Notes: a model not told the origin generated them from the sequence alone. DNA of 64,000 nt from Galaxea fascicularis (GCA_948470475.1 OX419343.1:1847203-1911202); one strand, 5' to 3'; shown: positions 34,457 through 48,100, counted from the first letter of the stretch. A program made the numbers and translations.

Positions 34457-34671
34457 GGGCCCGGTTGTTCGAAAGCCGATTAACGCTAATCCAGGATTGA
34501 AAATTAATGAAAGAGCTTATTTCTCTGTCCCCAAATGTTGTTTTATGCCGATATTCTGCAAAATTATAGATTAGGGGAAGTCAATCCTGAAAAACAAAAA
34601 GCAGCAAAAACTGCAACCAAAGTTTACGCTAATCCTGGATTATGTTAATCGGCTTTCGAACAACTGTGCCC
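34457..34671. mobile_element. MITE with GGGCnCnGTTGTTCGAAAGC ends
   Basis: GGTTGTTCGAAAGCCGATTA at the left is inverted as TTAATCGGCTTTCGAACAAC at the right, with a second nested pair (GCTAATCC inverted as GGATTA). About 215 bp, non-coding. Confidence 0.85.
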
Positions 34672-35000
34672 AGGTTTTAGTGCATATCCTCTACTGCCAT
34701 CGTTATATAGCAAATTTGGCCTCATGCTCATTATATAATTACCTGGTCCAAACTTCTCTTTCTGCCTGTAACAACCTGTGTTTTAAACCAAGGCTGCAGT
34801 AAAGTTCAGGGGTTTCAGAAAGAAAAAAAGTAGCAGGAGGATATTCAGAAGTATCTGGAGGACTATTGCGCTGCGATAGCAGCACAGTGCGGCGAAGCTG
34901 AGGTTTATGCCGAAGTAGCTGGTGCCTTTCATCGGGAGGCGGCTTAAATTGAAACCCTGAATGTAACCACCCAGATCATGGTTGGATGTTCTGTTTTACA

Positions 35001-35200
35001 TTTAACCCTTTAAACCCTAATAGCAAATACATTATATTCTCCATGCTCTTCTCCATATATCTTCTGCACTGATGAGAATTTGTTAAACAACACCTTTATT
35101 ACTTGTTGATCACTTCCTTTTTTTTCTCACAACCTTTATGTTTGATATAGCAGTGTTAACTTTAAGGAGAATTAGGCAATGGTCTCACTTGGGGGTTTTT
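35001..35200. repeat. TTAACCCTTTAAACC repeat family, copy 1
   Basis: It begins TTTAACCCTTTAAACCCTAA and shares GAATTTGTTAAACAA and TTACTTGTTGATCA with 57488-57691. Its right end is diverged. Confidence 0.55.
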
Positions 35201-35734
35201 TACTCATGCATTAGAGACAGCCAAGCCCATGCAAACCATTTGTGTTATAAATTGCCCACCCAGATAATGAATGACAAAGAGAAAGCAAAAGATAAATGAC
35301 TCTGATTGTTTCACTGACTTGACAGCAAGAAATCTACTCAAATATGATGAGAAAAGTAAGGCACAATTCCCAAATGTAACTTGTTTATTTTGTTCTCATT
35401 GATTAAGTTAACAACAAGGCCACTGGAAATATCATCTTTTACAAGTGTAGGATACCCTTAGCCTATAGATGTACTGTATGCTACATGATGAGGTTACAGT
35501 AAAAAAAAAAATCTTAACTTAGTAGGCTACTAGCAATGAGCATGCATGGCATCTCCATATAGGATTAACAAGCTTACAGTTACTGTTGTAGTAATAAATC
35601 TAATACTTTAGTGGCAATCAAAATTCTAAAATGTCAAGTTTTAATATTATAATAATTTGGTCAAATGCCTCTAACACAAATAACTGAAACACTCACAGTA
35701 TAGGGCTTTTGACGAAGAAGGTATCAAGCAAAAA

Positions 35735-37314
35735 TGCTTAATTATGCCTGCCCATATGTAGCAATATTTAATCCTTGTTGATTTATATTTGATTTGATCT
35801 TATTTTCTTTTAAATTTAAACTTCATGTCCAAAATGTATTTAAATTTAAACTGAAATTCAATTTAAATTAAAACAAATTCAAATTTAAATTTAAACAATT
35901 TTTTTTTATTTTATCTTGTTTTCCATTTAAATTTAAACATTTAAAATTATTTTAAACCTTACTGCAATATTTTTTAAAATTGCTTAAGTTTGATTTAATC
36001 CTTTTTATTCATTTAAATTTAAACTTTCCAAATTTTATTTAAACTTACGAATTTGTATTTGATTTAAACTTCGAAATTCTATTTAATCTTCCTGGGACGA
36101 GCTCGGCCAGGGTCACGCGTATAGCAGGGTCACAAGTTCATCATCGGCGGCCATTAGTTTTTCGATGTCTCGTCAGTAAATATAGACGACGAAGGCACCG
36201 GTAGAGTGTCCAAATTACTAAGCGAAGCATCCAGGCTTTTCCCTTCGTCCTACAGCCCTGCTGTGAATGCCAGTCGTTCAGCAGCGACGATCAATGAAAC
36301 TCTCGGGTTCGCTTAGAGACTGCTTCGGGAAAGTACATGCACCGGCCTCCGTGGGCGACTGAACTGACAATAACATTTGCGACTGAGAGCGACATGTAAA
36401 AAGGGTTAACAGGCCTGCTCAAAACATCTGCAGTTTGCAGATGCACCGGTTCGCTTTAAGTAGGATGCCTTTTTGGGATTTTCCCTTGCGATATGAGATA
36501 ATGGGGGCTCCTAAATAGTAGACTACGAGTAGTCCCTACTTCGCTTTATAGTCCGACGTGCGTGACGCGAAAGAAAACGTTTTTTATTGCAGTTTTCTTT
36601 CGCGTCACGCACAATACTATTTAGGAGGCCTGTTAACACTTTTTACATGTCGCTCTCAGTCGCAAATGTTATTGTCAGTTCAGTCGCCCACGGAGGCCGG
36701 TGCATGTACTTTCCCGAAGCAGTCTCTAAGCGAACCCGAGAGTTTCATTGATCGTCGCTGCTGAACGACTGGCATTCACAGCAGGGCTGTAGGACGAAGG
36801 GAAAAGCCTGGATGCTTCGCTTAGTAATTTGGACACTCTAACGGTGCCTTCGTCGTCTATATTTACTGACGAGACATCGAAAAACTAATGGCCGCCGATG
36901 ATGAACTTGTGACCCTGCTATACGCGTGACCCTGGCCGAGCTCGTCCCAGGAAGATTAAATAGAATTTCGAAGTTTAAATCAAATACAAATTCGTAAGTT
37001 TAAATAAAATTTGGAAAGTTTAAATTTAAATGAATAAAAAGGATTAAATCAAACTTAAGCAATTTTAAAAAATATTGCAGTAAGGTTTAAAATAATTTTA
37101 AATGTTTAAATTTAAATGGAAAACAAGATAAAATAAAAAAAAATTGTTTAAATTTAAATTTGAATTTGTTTTAATTTAAATTGAATTTCAGTTTAAATTT
37201 AAATACATTTTGGACATGAAGTTTAAATTTAAAAGAAAATAAGATCAAATCAAATATAAATCAACAAGGATTAAATATTGCTACATATGGGCAGGCATAC
37301 TTAATGCTATATAG
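35735..37314. mobile_element. 1.58-kb near-perfect palindromic (foldback) element
   Basis: The left arm (about 35736-36416) and right arm (36626-37305) are inverted copies of about 680 bp with very few differences, for example GGCACCGGTAGAG against GGCACCGTTAGAG. The outer parts of both arms are AT-rich with recurring AATTTAAATTTAAAC units; the inner about 330 bp are GC-richer. The spacer contains its own hairpin: GTGCGTGACGCGAAAGAAAA (36558) inverted at 36592-36612. The 8-bp AGCAAAAA occurs on both sides (35727-35734; 37315-37322), compatible with a target-site duplication. No protein of note is encoded. Confidence 0.9.
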
Positions 37315-38124
37315 AGCAAAAACAATAAAACAGCTGTTATTGTAGACAACCAATGTTCTGTTTTGGCCGGGTGGAAGAACTGTCTTATTACCACGTGCTG
37401 TGAATTTAACCCCTTCTTCATAATCTTACCCTTTGAGATTCCCAGTTTACATGCAGGTTAAATAAATTTCAATAAAACTAATTCAATTGTATAACAAAAA
37501 CTCAACCAAATTTTGTACCTTGTGTATACCTCTCTCATGAACATTTCAACCCCATCTGATAAAACACTCTGCATAAATGACTACAATAAGCTAGATATCG
37601 GAATGATAGAGACTAGTGGTCAACTTTGTGATCTTGAGAAATCTTGAAAAGAAATTCGGAGGAAAAACCATTCCTCGCCAACACAGATGAGATTATAAAT
37701 AAGGAAATTTACACTCTTTCTTTTTTGAAGGTCAATCTCTCTTTACAAATTGCTTTTGCTTAAATGTTAGCTTCTGTGGGAAACAATGCCAAATTTCAAA
37801 TATAACATTGACTAAAAAGTTTAAGTTTTGGTACTAAACACTATTAATAATTATTTACAATAATATTAAACAAAGATTACTCCCTAAAAATACTGCAAGA
37901 AGCCCGCACTAAAAGGTTTTTTAAAAAGCGGCATTTGTTCCTTTAAACAAATGTGAAATAAAAACTTTGCAGTGGTTTCATTAACCTTTTAGCCTTGACA
38001 CTGATGTACATCCAACTTCTTCCCACAATATCAATGCTCAGTCATTTTGCCACGACAATACAAAAACTATTCAGTATTTTCCTTAGCGTAGCATGTTAAA
38101 ATATTGGTGCTTGATGGTTAACAG

Positions 38125-38297
38125 TTAACCCCTTAATCTCTACAATCAAAGTTAAATTCTCATTAATTTTGTTGTCTCCAAATTTCCTATAAAGTAGTGT
38201 GATCCTGTCCTCCTTGTGACTACCAGTAATCTGTTTTAAAAAGCATTGATATTAGGAGAAATTGGATGCTGATCAATCTTAGGGTTTAAATGGTTAA
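38125..38297. repeat. TTAACCCTTTAAACC repeat family, copy 2
   Basis: It starts TTAACCCCTTAATC and ends GATCAATCTTAGGGTTTAAATGGTTAA, an inverted arrangement seen in the other copies. Confidence 0.6.
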
Positions 38298-38737
38298 AGC
38301 AAACAATTTCCTGTAATGATGTTTGCTCTGCTTTTATAGAAGCAGCAACACAATCTTATGTTCAGCAGGTGTTGCAATATCTTTTTAATTTCAAAACTGT
38401 CAGCAAGGAAACATCATTAGGAAAGGTATTACGACAGAACTTGGGGGAAAGAACACTTTACGCAAAGACTGTACCATCATCTAAAAATTATCTTGACTAA
38501 TTACTTTTCAGTTTATTTTCATGGCTGATAAATTTTTAAATAACCTCCCAATTATTAACTTGTCTAGATTTTTAAGAACTTTGTAAGATTTGCACTACTG
38601 AAGTTATTTCTGTACTGATTGTACAAAGTTTCATCTAATTATTATTAAACAGCTCCTTGCTTCAATTTAAAAATTCTTCCATAAATATGTTACTACAAAC
38701 TATATTACTCTCTCATAATCGACTTTTAAAGACAACT

Positions 38738-41700
38738 TTACTTCTTTGGTGAGCAAAATATCTCTACATCATCCCCTGGGTTGCTTTTCTGTTTCTGCAA
38801 TCGTTGCCTAGCACTCCGTTTGGCTGCAGCCAACCTCTGTCTGGCAGCAGCTCTTTGTTCTGCTTCTGTGGCTTTCACTTCTTCTTTTGATTTTTGTCTT
38901 CTTATTGAACTCTTGCCTAGCGATGACTGCCTTGAGAGTGATGCCTGGCGAGTTAAGGATGATCTCTTTGCAGCATCAACCTGAACAAATAAATTCATAA
39001 TATTATTTATCAGTTATACTGCATAATACTCTCTGATCTGTCCTTGTCTCCATCCTAATATTTGTATGAAGGGCCACCACAATATCATAGGTCCTACTGG
39101 TATGTAGCATTTATGAAGTATATAGATACCTCATCTGCAGAAGGCTGCATCTGTGTCCAGCCATTCTTGCGTAATTCATCAATGTTGGTAAACATGCTAT
39201 TGACATCTTCAACCTATTACAGTCATTCAAAGAAGAATGTTAACTCAAACATGTAACTCACAGAAAAGCATGACATGGATGATTTGAAAACAAGATGTAA
39301 ATATTCAAGTATATATAACTGATTAGGAACGGAAATAACATGAATATTTGATGAAAGTACAATGGATTAGCAGTGACAAATCAATGTCTAGCTCTTTGTT
39401 ATTTCTTTTTTTGGTTCCTCCACAACATGACACCAGCAGATAGTTTGTTACTCACAAAGTCCCTCAAAATCAAGGCATATGTTTACCAACTAAAATTAAC
39501 AATACATCAAATACCAATATTTCAGGGCAAATATACTACATGTGAAGCAATCTTTAAGCCTCTTGCCTAGCACAGGAAGGGTAACTTGAGAGTTCCTACA
39601 CTAGCCGCTTTCTTATCCTCTCTATATAATGTCTTCAACCCTTCACACAAAATGCCAAATTTTTGCATAAAAATATCCTTTTTACAATTTCCAAAACCCC
39701 TAAGAAAGGAAGGGACAGTAGGGTGGGCGGCCAATCAAATGTTTCATATGCGTAAACAAGGATTGTGGAAGAAATGATATTTGTATTATCTTTGTGGTTG
39801 ATCAGTAAGGATGGATGGCATTCACTTCAAATTTCCTGACTCAAAGTCGGTGAGTGCACCTTCTGTGGAATTTGGACAGTCAAATTATCAACAAGTCCAT
39901 AACAAGAAAGTAGTGACACCAGTATGCGGCAGTTGTACACTGCACACAATTACAGATACCTGAAATAACGGTGGAACCCTCAAAAAATTTTTTCATTGTT
40001 TCTTTTTAAAGAAAATCTTTAAGTACTTAAAATTATTAGTTTTTACTAGTTTGAAATGTAGCATATTTCACTTACTTACAGGTTCTTAATCACAGGGATG
40101 GAAGTAAAGGAAACACAATATTAGGTGATTACCAGCTAGCTTTGTGCAGTTACATTTTTATTTTATTCATTTTTGATAAAAAAATATTATTGGTCACTGG
40201 CCATTATTTCCATGCCTGTAATTGATATCATTATAAGGAGGCCTTGTATACCTGTATCATGACCATATCCCAAAATCCTTCAAGATCCCCATTGGTTGGT
40301 CGTCTACCATTTGTGTCACCGATACCCTGATATAGCAAAACAAACATGCTGTAAATCCAATGAAAATGTGAAACTTGTGGGGTGTGGCTTAGAGCAGGGG
40401 TTTTGTTCATTGAAGAACAAGGATATTTATCATATGACCCGTATGGCACACCGCGCACTTTCATTCTAAAACTATTGAGAAAATTCCTGTGTGTAGCAGG
40501 GCCGGAAAAAGCAGTATGGCCCTGTTAGGAACACATACAGCCCCACGAGATATTTATGATTTTACAACAAGAAAGCAAATACAAACAACATATTAGATCA
40601 ATTTTATGTGCAAATTAGACACTTTTTTGTAAAAACTTCATCTTTTCCGCACTCATGAAGAGTCAAAGGAGGCCATATGATAAAATACTTACTGACTGAG
40701 TTAGGTCAGGCCGGATGGGAAAATATTTGGCTCTCGGTCATGGCGCATGGACCTGGCTGCGCTTGGTCTGTACGCCATCAGCTCAAGCCAAATATTTTCC
40801 TGTCCAGCTCTCCCACTCAGTCAATAAGTACATAAGAATTCTTAATAGGTGGGTACCCCTGATGTCTCTTTGGTTTGTCATGTGCAATACCTTGATGGCA
40901 AAGGTGGGTACTGTGTTTTACCATCAAGCAATTTACATAGTAACATCAGGATGTCCATCAAACCTTAACATTCCAAAGTGGGGGAGGGGGGAAGGGGAGG
41001 GAGTCAGTGAACTGTTGCAAAACTGAGGACCTGTATTGTAGTTTCCTGGTAAAACATGGCACAATTTTAAAGTCATGACACTGTTTTTCATTACCACAAA
41101 ACCTATTCATGGCCCTCACAAAGGGTACAATGATGAGCCACTTGCATAACAAAAACAAGTCTTTTACACAAACTCACCAAATTCATATTGCATAGCCCTC
41201 TGAATTGTTTAAACTTTTTATTCACCAAAAGCATGGCCTTGCCAGTTGCTGCCCGGATTTTCCCACAAGCTGAAAAACACAAGTAAGACCAAAGCAGATA
41301 ATAAAAGATGTGCACTCTGCAATAAATTTTCTTTGAAAGTATGGTAAGCTTGTCCGATCTTTCTAAACCAGTCGCCTAAAACTGACTCTATGACTTGAAA
41401 ATATTAAGACAGGAGATCAACGTGTTCAAATGACATACTGTAGTTATGGAAATACTTCCATGGTTTCCACAATTACATACATTACATTACATTACTGCTG
41501 CCATGGGCTGAGCCCACATAACGCCAACACAAATGATCACCACTCCTTGCGGTCCTGCGCTACCACTGTTGCCTCTTCGAAGGAAAGTTCAGAGTCTTAA
41601 TACATTGTAGTAATCATAGACTAAACACTGCAGGAGGCAGAGAGCTGTCTAAATACGAAAATGGTGCGCCCAACATCAGCAACTTTTATACCCTTATAAC

Positions 41701-44700
41701 CTCCAATTCTTCCAATCTGATTCAACAGTTGCAAAAGAAAACAAAACAAAAGTGCAGTGGAACCCCGTTAATATGACCACCATAGGGCCATGAAAATTTG
41801 GTTGTATTAAGGAGGTGGTCGGATTAACAGGCTTTCAAAATAAGAAAATAAAAGGGGTTTATGCAGTTCAGGCCACAAAAAAGTGGTTGTAATGACGAGG
41901 TGGTTGTATGGTGGGGTTCCACTGTACAAAAAGGTAAGAAAAATCAAAATGAAAATTGTTTATCAGCAACAGAATGGCTAGTACTGTACATGCAACCCTA
42001 CTAATAAGTTACAATTTGACAATCTAGTACAATAATATTCCTGACACAAGTATGTAAATATTGTAACATCAATAAAAAAAATAATAAAAATAAGGAACTC
42101 TTTGACATCTTGCGGTCACAACAGTGACAGATGTTACTTTTATTGAGTGGGTGGATCATACCATTCAACTGTTTAGTGAAAATGTCACAAGGACAACATT
42201 TAATGGTATTAAAAAATTACTTTTTACATTTTGCAATGAAAAATAATGAAAATTATGACCCCATGCCAGTTATCCACAATTAAAATTTGTAGTCATTTGC
42301 CTATAATGGCAGTGTTTCAATATGCCCAGCACTACAAATTGCCCATAAATTCAATTAAACAGACTGTAAAATTTTAGCAGAATTTTCAAAATTGGCAGAC
42401 ATCAAAGACGCATGACTGTAGGCCAGTGTTTTAAAAACCACAAGCAATGTAGAAATACCCAAGTGTGTCACTGGCTGGAAGGGAGTTTCAATTAAGTGTT
42501 AACACAGCAAATGAGTTAATTGAGACATACAATGGCTTATTACAGATGCAGCTTTCCAAGAATGATCGACAAAAGAAAGCTACCACCTGTTAGAGCCAAA
42601 GATAGTAAACACAACCAGACAGATCTTTCTTTGTTCAAGCCCATTCAGTATGAATTTGAGATATGACATTGCCTGTTACCTTGACAAAAGCTTGGAAAGA
42701 ATTTTACTTTGATTCCTACTTTTTTGCTTGTCAAGCTGAATATAAACCCATACCATAAAACACAAATTGTTCACACTAAAATGTCACTCAATTTGCATTG
42801 TTCCTCCCTGTCACCATTTAGAAACAGTCTGATGATTTAAGGTCATTCCCCAGAAATAGAAGTTGCAATAGCTTTTATTTGAAACTTTGCTATGTATTTG
42901 TCAAAGTAAAAAACATCAAACAAATGCCATAAAAAGAGAGGGTCCCCATGTCTGTTTTCATGCTTTGAGGCTTAACTTTATACCTACTTTGGTAAATTGT
43001 GAGCACAGTATAAGTACATAGGCAATAGAGGTCCAAGACTCTATAGTTTACAAAAACTGGACACATAATCACAATGGGATATAGGTTTTATTTTGCCAAA
43101 AGCACATCATGGTCAAAATTTAACCACTCAAAGATGAAGAAAAAATGAACTAATGAAAGATTAGTCATGTTTTTTTCTCATCTGTACTTTACCACTGAAG
43201 TTTTAATAGCGTCATCGTAAACGAGATCTTCTGTGAATAATGAAAAACTGGACAATAAAAAATTCTTGAAATCTGGATATGTCGTGGACAATTGCATTTT
43301 CTTTCAATATGAGAAATAAAAAGCATAGGTCCCCATTCTTGTTTAGGAGAAACTCGCCATTTACTTATTTCCAGGAGATCAGTCCTTCAGAAATCCTGCA
43401 GTGTTTTGAACATGCATGCACTCGTGTGCGTGCTGCTAATGCAAGAAATTATGTGCAGTAATGATGCGCAATGCAATTCAGAGGAATTACCTTAAAAACA
43501 GAACTTGAATGCCAAATTGCCAAAGAAAGATAAGTACTGTATACTCACAGCCTGAACCAAGGAATAACCACTATTTCATTTACTATATTTACTTTGGATC
43601 AACTTCACTCAAAACCAGTTGAATTTTTCATCAATACTATCCCTGAAACTTCATCTATTACAAGAAGCACAGTGGCTAGTGGTTCTCCAATTTTACAAAC
43701 ACAAATCTAATTTAAAGTAGCTCTGGGCAAGTGGCTTACCACTAAGGCTGAGCATAGAGCTGACAGATATGGTGTTCAACAAACTGTCGTAATGTAAAAT
43801 CTGGAAGTTTGAGTTCAGACAGATTGAAACAAAAGAACTGTCAGCATGTTTTGAAACTGGTAAGAGCCCCCTGTAAACATCAAAAAGTATTCTCAGCTTG
43901 AAGTTCGAAAACAAAATGAAGGTGTGGAACACAACTAGTGAGACAAAACAGCTGACTAAACTGTTAAAGCCTGAAACTCCTCTCCCTTCAGTAAACATGA
44001 GCATACCAACCAACTTAAGTCAGACACTATTTTAATCAAACCTGATCCTTAGAAGTGAAACTAATTTTCCAAAGAAACGAAACTCCGAATGTTGTATTTA
44101 CATTTATATATATTCCCCCACAGATTCGATACATTAAAGGAAATCATTCCGAAAAGTCTCCCACCCACAAATTAATTTGCAATACACTCTATTACTTCTT
44201 GCCAGGATTTGGAAGAAGCTTCCCCCAGAAAACAAATAGAGACATATTAGGGTGTTTCAGAAACCAAACCACAGGACTAAAACTTGCCAGAAAACAAAAA
44301 CGGCACACATGCACAAAAACCCATGATATAAAAACATCAAAGTAAAATATTCTCATTAATTCGACTGAGGGATCCTTCTCTAAAGGCTACCAAGAACGAA
44401 CTTCACTTTTTCGTGGAAGATAAATTGTACATGTGTATGTGATTTTACACCTGCAAATAAATTGTACATAGTTTCGCCTGCTTAAAAATGGCTTACCGTC
44501 CTCGGGGAGTGATTTAGTCGCCATTTCCTGTTCGTTCCCTTGGCAAAGCCTCGTTAATCGTTCACTTTCCTTCTCCATTAAGTCCAGAAAGTAGCGTCCA
44601 TCTTTTTCTGTGTGATTCATCGTAACGTTCTTTTGAAAGCTGTCTGATAAACACTCTAATTCTTTCTCGGGGGAAACATTTTCCTTGTTCGCGGGAACAG

Positions 44701-44791
44701 AAGCCATTATGGGTCCATATCTTTTTCCTTTAGATACGAATATTACTAACTCTGATCTCTGACTTCCATTCACAAGAATAGTATTATTCAT
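38738..44791 (-). CDS. GKAP-domain protein, DLGAP5/HURP-like (5 exons, 262 aa)
   Basis: Exons are 44791-44497, 41269-41178, 40326-40252, 39213-39130 and 38980-38738, all GT-AG and in phase, 789 nt. The GKAP domain (about residues 65-185) is continuous across the junctions: YFLDLMEKESERLTRLC, SLPEDACGKIRAATGKAMLL, NKKFKQFRGLC, DLEGFWDMVMIQVEDV and IDELRKNGW. Family members are DLG-associated scaffolds (DLGAP1-4) or the mitotic spindle protein DLGAP5/HURP. The short length and lack of long synaptic-type N-terminal repeats favour a DLGAP5-like role; that is inference. The C-terminus is basic and Ser-rich (LTRQASLSRQSSLGK), then an Ala/Arg helix. ATG 44791 is the first in frame; ATG 44706 (MASVPANKENV) is an alternative with good context. 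Confidence 0.88.
40686..40830. mobile_element. MITE in GKAP gene intron 2
   Basis: TACTTACTGACTGAGTTAGG and GGGAAAATATTTGGCT at the left are inverted as AGCCAAATATTTTCCTG and CACTCAGTCAATAAGTA at the right, 145 bp in all. Confidence 0.8.
41755..41924. mobile_element. MITE with CAGTGGAACCCC ends (GKAP gene intron 1)
   Basis: The left end CAGTGGAACCCC is exactly inverted at the right end GGGGTTCCACTG. Internal GGTTGTATTAAGGAGGTGGT-type stretches recur. The CAGTnGAACC end is typical of Tc1/mariner-pogo related MITEs (family knowledge). Confidence 0.8.
43372..43490. repeat. Dispersed repeat, copy 2 (GKAP gene intron 1)
   Basis: Same blocks as 33110-33212, including CAGTCCTTCAGAAATCCTGC and ATGCGCAATGCAATTC. 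Confidence 0.6.
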
Positions 44792-45140
44792 CTTCTTACT
44801 ACAACAAACGGCAGTTCGTTTTGTCGGCGGCCTCTGCGTCGAGAACTTGGACAAGATGACAAAAAGCACGTAGATACGAAAAGAATATCGATTGTTTCGA
44901 ATAGGGAAATAATCGTCACCTTCAAAATGGCCTGTTTAAACCGGCGATCCAATATATTACGACGAAATTTGCGTAGCGCTGCCAATGACTTGTTTCAAGT
45001 GCTGTGTACTGTCCGCCCGCCGGGCGTTTCGTAACCTCGTAGTGAAGGGAGATCTATATTGAATCCCGGCTTGCGGTTTCCGTGCCCTGCATGCGAGAAA
45101 TGAGATAATTCTGTGAATAATTCATCGCTTTGAAAGTCGT
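44792..45140. promoter_or_regulatory. Shared head-to-head promoter region (GKAP gene / SHMT)
   Basis: Only 349 bp separate the two divergent start codons, so transcription in both directions must start in or near this segment. It is GC-richer than its surroundings near 45010-45080 and has no TATA-like box that I would trust. Confidence 0.55.
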
Positions 45141-48100
45141 ATGGACCTGAAAACTAGTGGCTACTCAGTTGCGGCAGTAAGTCCCACCAAACGGTGTTAA
45201 AACTGGTCCGTTTATGACGATCTGTTTCCAGTAGACCTGAAAAAGCGCGCAAAATAGTACGTGCTATTAACTTCCTGCATGCCCACTCTTAAAAGCTTAA
45301 GTTGATACAAAAAGTTACTTATGACATCAATAAACTTGGCAAAAAAGCGTGGAATTTCAAATTTTAGTTGCAAGCAAAGTTACCACACCTACAAGCCATG
45401 ACAAACTTAAATCTGGCAATTAAAACTTAAATACTTACGACACTTGCAATTTGTAGGACGTAGATCACTTCTCTCGGCGAGTTTGAAAACACCTCAAACG
45501 TCCACGCTACAAAATCGTTTCCCTGTTTCCACCCATAAGTAAAATTCATTGGCCTCAACAGGCCGTAGAACCACAAAACTACCGCTCTTCAGTGTCAAGA
45601 AAACAAAGATGGCGTTTTTAAGTTCTAATAGCGCACTGTGCTGCAAGATGCTCAAGAACAAGGCCGGGTAACGCTCCACTTACCAATTTGTTCACGATAC
45701 TCTGCCACCTGCACTCTCATAAGACCGCATGCCGTCCAATAAACAGCCCTTTTAAATCCGTGGGAACGTCACGGAAGGCCTCCTCTGTTTGCTCAACCGT
45801 TTTTAGTCCCTTGACCCCTTGAAGATACGAGTAAATAAACGACGAAAACCCAAGATATTTTAATTACGACCCAACACAAAATGCAATGAGAACCGGTAAA
45901 AAGGAAGGGTAGAAAAGGACTGGGTCCAAACAAAAAATTTAGACAGAGCGAGGGGAGGGAGAGCAAAGTATACTCTCTGTCCCAACTCTGTCCCTATCAA
46001 AGATGACTGCTGACCTACAGTTTCGTTTTCCCCCCTGTACCCCTCCCACAGTTGTTCCCGTGTTCCCAAATGAATCAAGAGGCGCGAGCTATATCTCGTT
46101 TGTTTGTTTGCCATTTGCGCTTTGTCTGAAATATTTAAAATGCTGTCTTTTTCTCGTAAACTTGGATCTCTTAAGGTACGTTTATTTTAGATTGGTTGAT
46201 CTAGAAAGTGTAAAACGAGGTTGCGCAAGAATTATAGAAAACGTTTCATTCGATCCGAAGAAAGGATTTGCTAAGCTTATGCTTTGCTTTAAGACTTCTC
46301 TGGGAAAAATGTTGTTTATATCTTTTATTAGTGCACCCGGGAGCTCCAGTTTACAATATTGCCATTCCACTGTTGTGGAAATAACCAGCACTTTAGTTAT
46401 GCAATCGTGCAGGTTTTTATTTGGTTGCTTTACGTTTTTTTGTTTCGAACATACGGGGGAATGGGGAGGGGGAGGGGGAGGGGGGAGGGGGGGACATGTG
46501 GCTGGAACATGCCTTGAGTTTCTGGACAATAAAAAAAACATGTGGCTGGAACATGCCTTGAGTTTCTGGACAATAAAAAAAAAAGGCAGATTTGGGGTTT
46601 ACCTCGGTGTAAAAACCTTACAAGGTTTCCTTTGTTTTGTGATCTATTTGCTTTCCACTGTTGTTTCAAACCTTTTGTTGTCTTTGTTTTACATTGATCA
46701 TTCATGAGCTTCAGAGGTTTTTACGTGGAGGTGGAGCCCAAATTTGGATGTGGTTGATTTTTTAAGGTTTCTGTCCACCTTCAGGGGTCACATTTTTCAA
46801 AATTTGAGTTTTTCACTCTTTGGTTAAAGAAAATTTACAACATGTGCAAGAGAAAATTATCGAGAAACGGGAAAAAAACTGTTTTTGAGCAAAGTTAATA
46901 AAATAGTGAGAGGTGTGATAATCCTATTTGGTGTCCAGCAGTCTGTTGACATTTTTTCTTGGTGGCTTTCCTGGCTTCACTTTGGTCTCCACGCTTGTTT
47001 TGAGGTTTCTTGCAAAGAAATCACCAACAAACTTAGATTAGATATTAGTTGTAAGTAAAAGATTCTGAAAATAATTCAACAAGGGCAACAAAAAAGATAT
47101 CCGAGTGGAGCAAAGAAAGAATTGTGTGTTAGAAACTTACGCGTACACATTTATCGCAACAACCAGTGCTTTCCAGCTTTCCAGTGATGTATATTTTCCT
47201 GGGGTTTCTTTAAAAACAACACACAGACAAGCGATTTTCCAAAAGACACCCCTGAAGGTTGACAGTAACCTTAAGGAAGTCAAATGCAGACACATCTTAT
47301 TTCTTTCATTAGGATAAAATAGTAATCATACTGGTTGTATATGTGTTTACTAAGAGTATTTTACTTTCCCACAGACAGCTAATTTGGGCTACTCTGTAAA
47401 GTCAAGGTCATAATTAATTATTATTAGTCAGAGCAGTTATTAAAGTTGATCTATAAACATTCTTTTTACAGACTGACTGGGTTTTATTTGGTTGCTTTGC
47501 CCTTTTTTTGTTTTCAACACACAAGGGGAGGGGAAGGTGGGTGAGGGGGGGGGACATGTAGCCTGTTGTTCATGGCTGTCATTAGTAGCTGGTAACCAAC
47601 TTTTATATCCAGTTACTACAGTAAAATCAGCCGGCTACTCTTAGTCAGAAAATCAGTAAAACATAACAGCTACATGAAGATTTGTTTGATTTTTGACTGG
47701 CTACTTTCCCTGAGAGACCAGCTTCTAAAAACCTTAATGACAGCCCTGTTGTTTCAAACCTTTTGTTGTCTTTGTTTTATGTCATTCATGAGCTTCACAG
47801 GTTTTTACAACGAGGTAGAGCCCAAATTTGGATGTGGTTGATTTTTTAAGGAAGTCAAGTGCAGACACATCTTATTTCTTTCATTAGGATAAAATAATAA
47901 TCATACTGGTTGTATATGTGTTTACTAAGAGTATTTTACTTTCCCACGGACAGCTAATTTGGGCTACTGTGTAAAGTCAAGGTCATTATTGTAAGAGCAA
48001 TTTATTAAAGTTTATCTATAAACATTCTCTTTACAGACTGACTGGGTTTTGCTTGGTTGCTTTGCCCTTTTTTTGTTTTCAACACACAGGGGGGTGGGGA

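Larger units (their letters stand above)
33366..38737. other. Gene-poor region with giant palindrome
   Basis: No gene was recognised between LITAF-2 and the GKAP gene. It holds a foldback at 34379-34440, a MITE at 34457-34671, members of a TTAACCCTTTAAACC repeat family (35001-35200; 38125-38297) and the large palindrome at 35735-37314. Confidence 0.6.

Noticed and set aside
36558..36764. 68-codon frame in the palindrome centre
   Set aside because: It reads across the central hairpin and one arm; no domain and no independent support.
35820..37220. Possible CRISPR-like array from repeated AATTTAAATTTAAAC units
   Set aside because: Units are irregular and spacerless, occur in both arms of a palindrome, and this is an animal genome.
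44055..44345. 96-codon plus-strand frame
   Set aside because: It lies within the first intron of the GKAP gene, is AT-rich and has no domain.
46003..46707. 234-codon open frame on plus
   Set aside because: It lies in SHMT intron 1, runs through a G-rich tract and a 44-bp tandem duplication, and its translation has no recognisable domain. A frame on the opposite strand is also open, as expected of low-complexity DNA.
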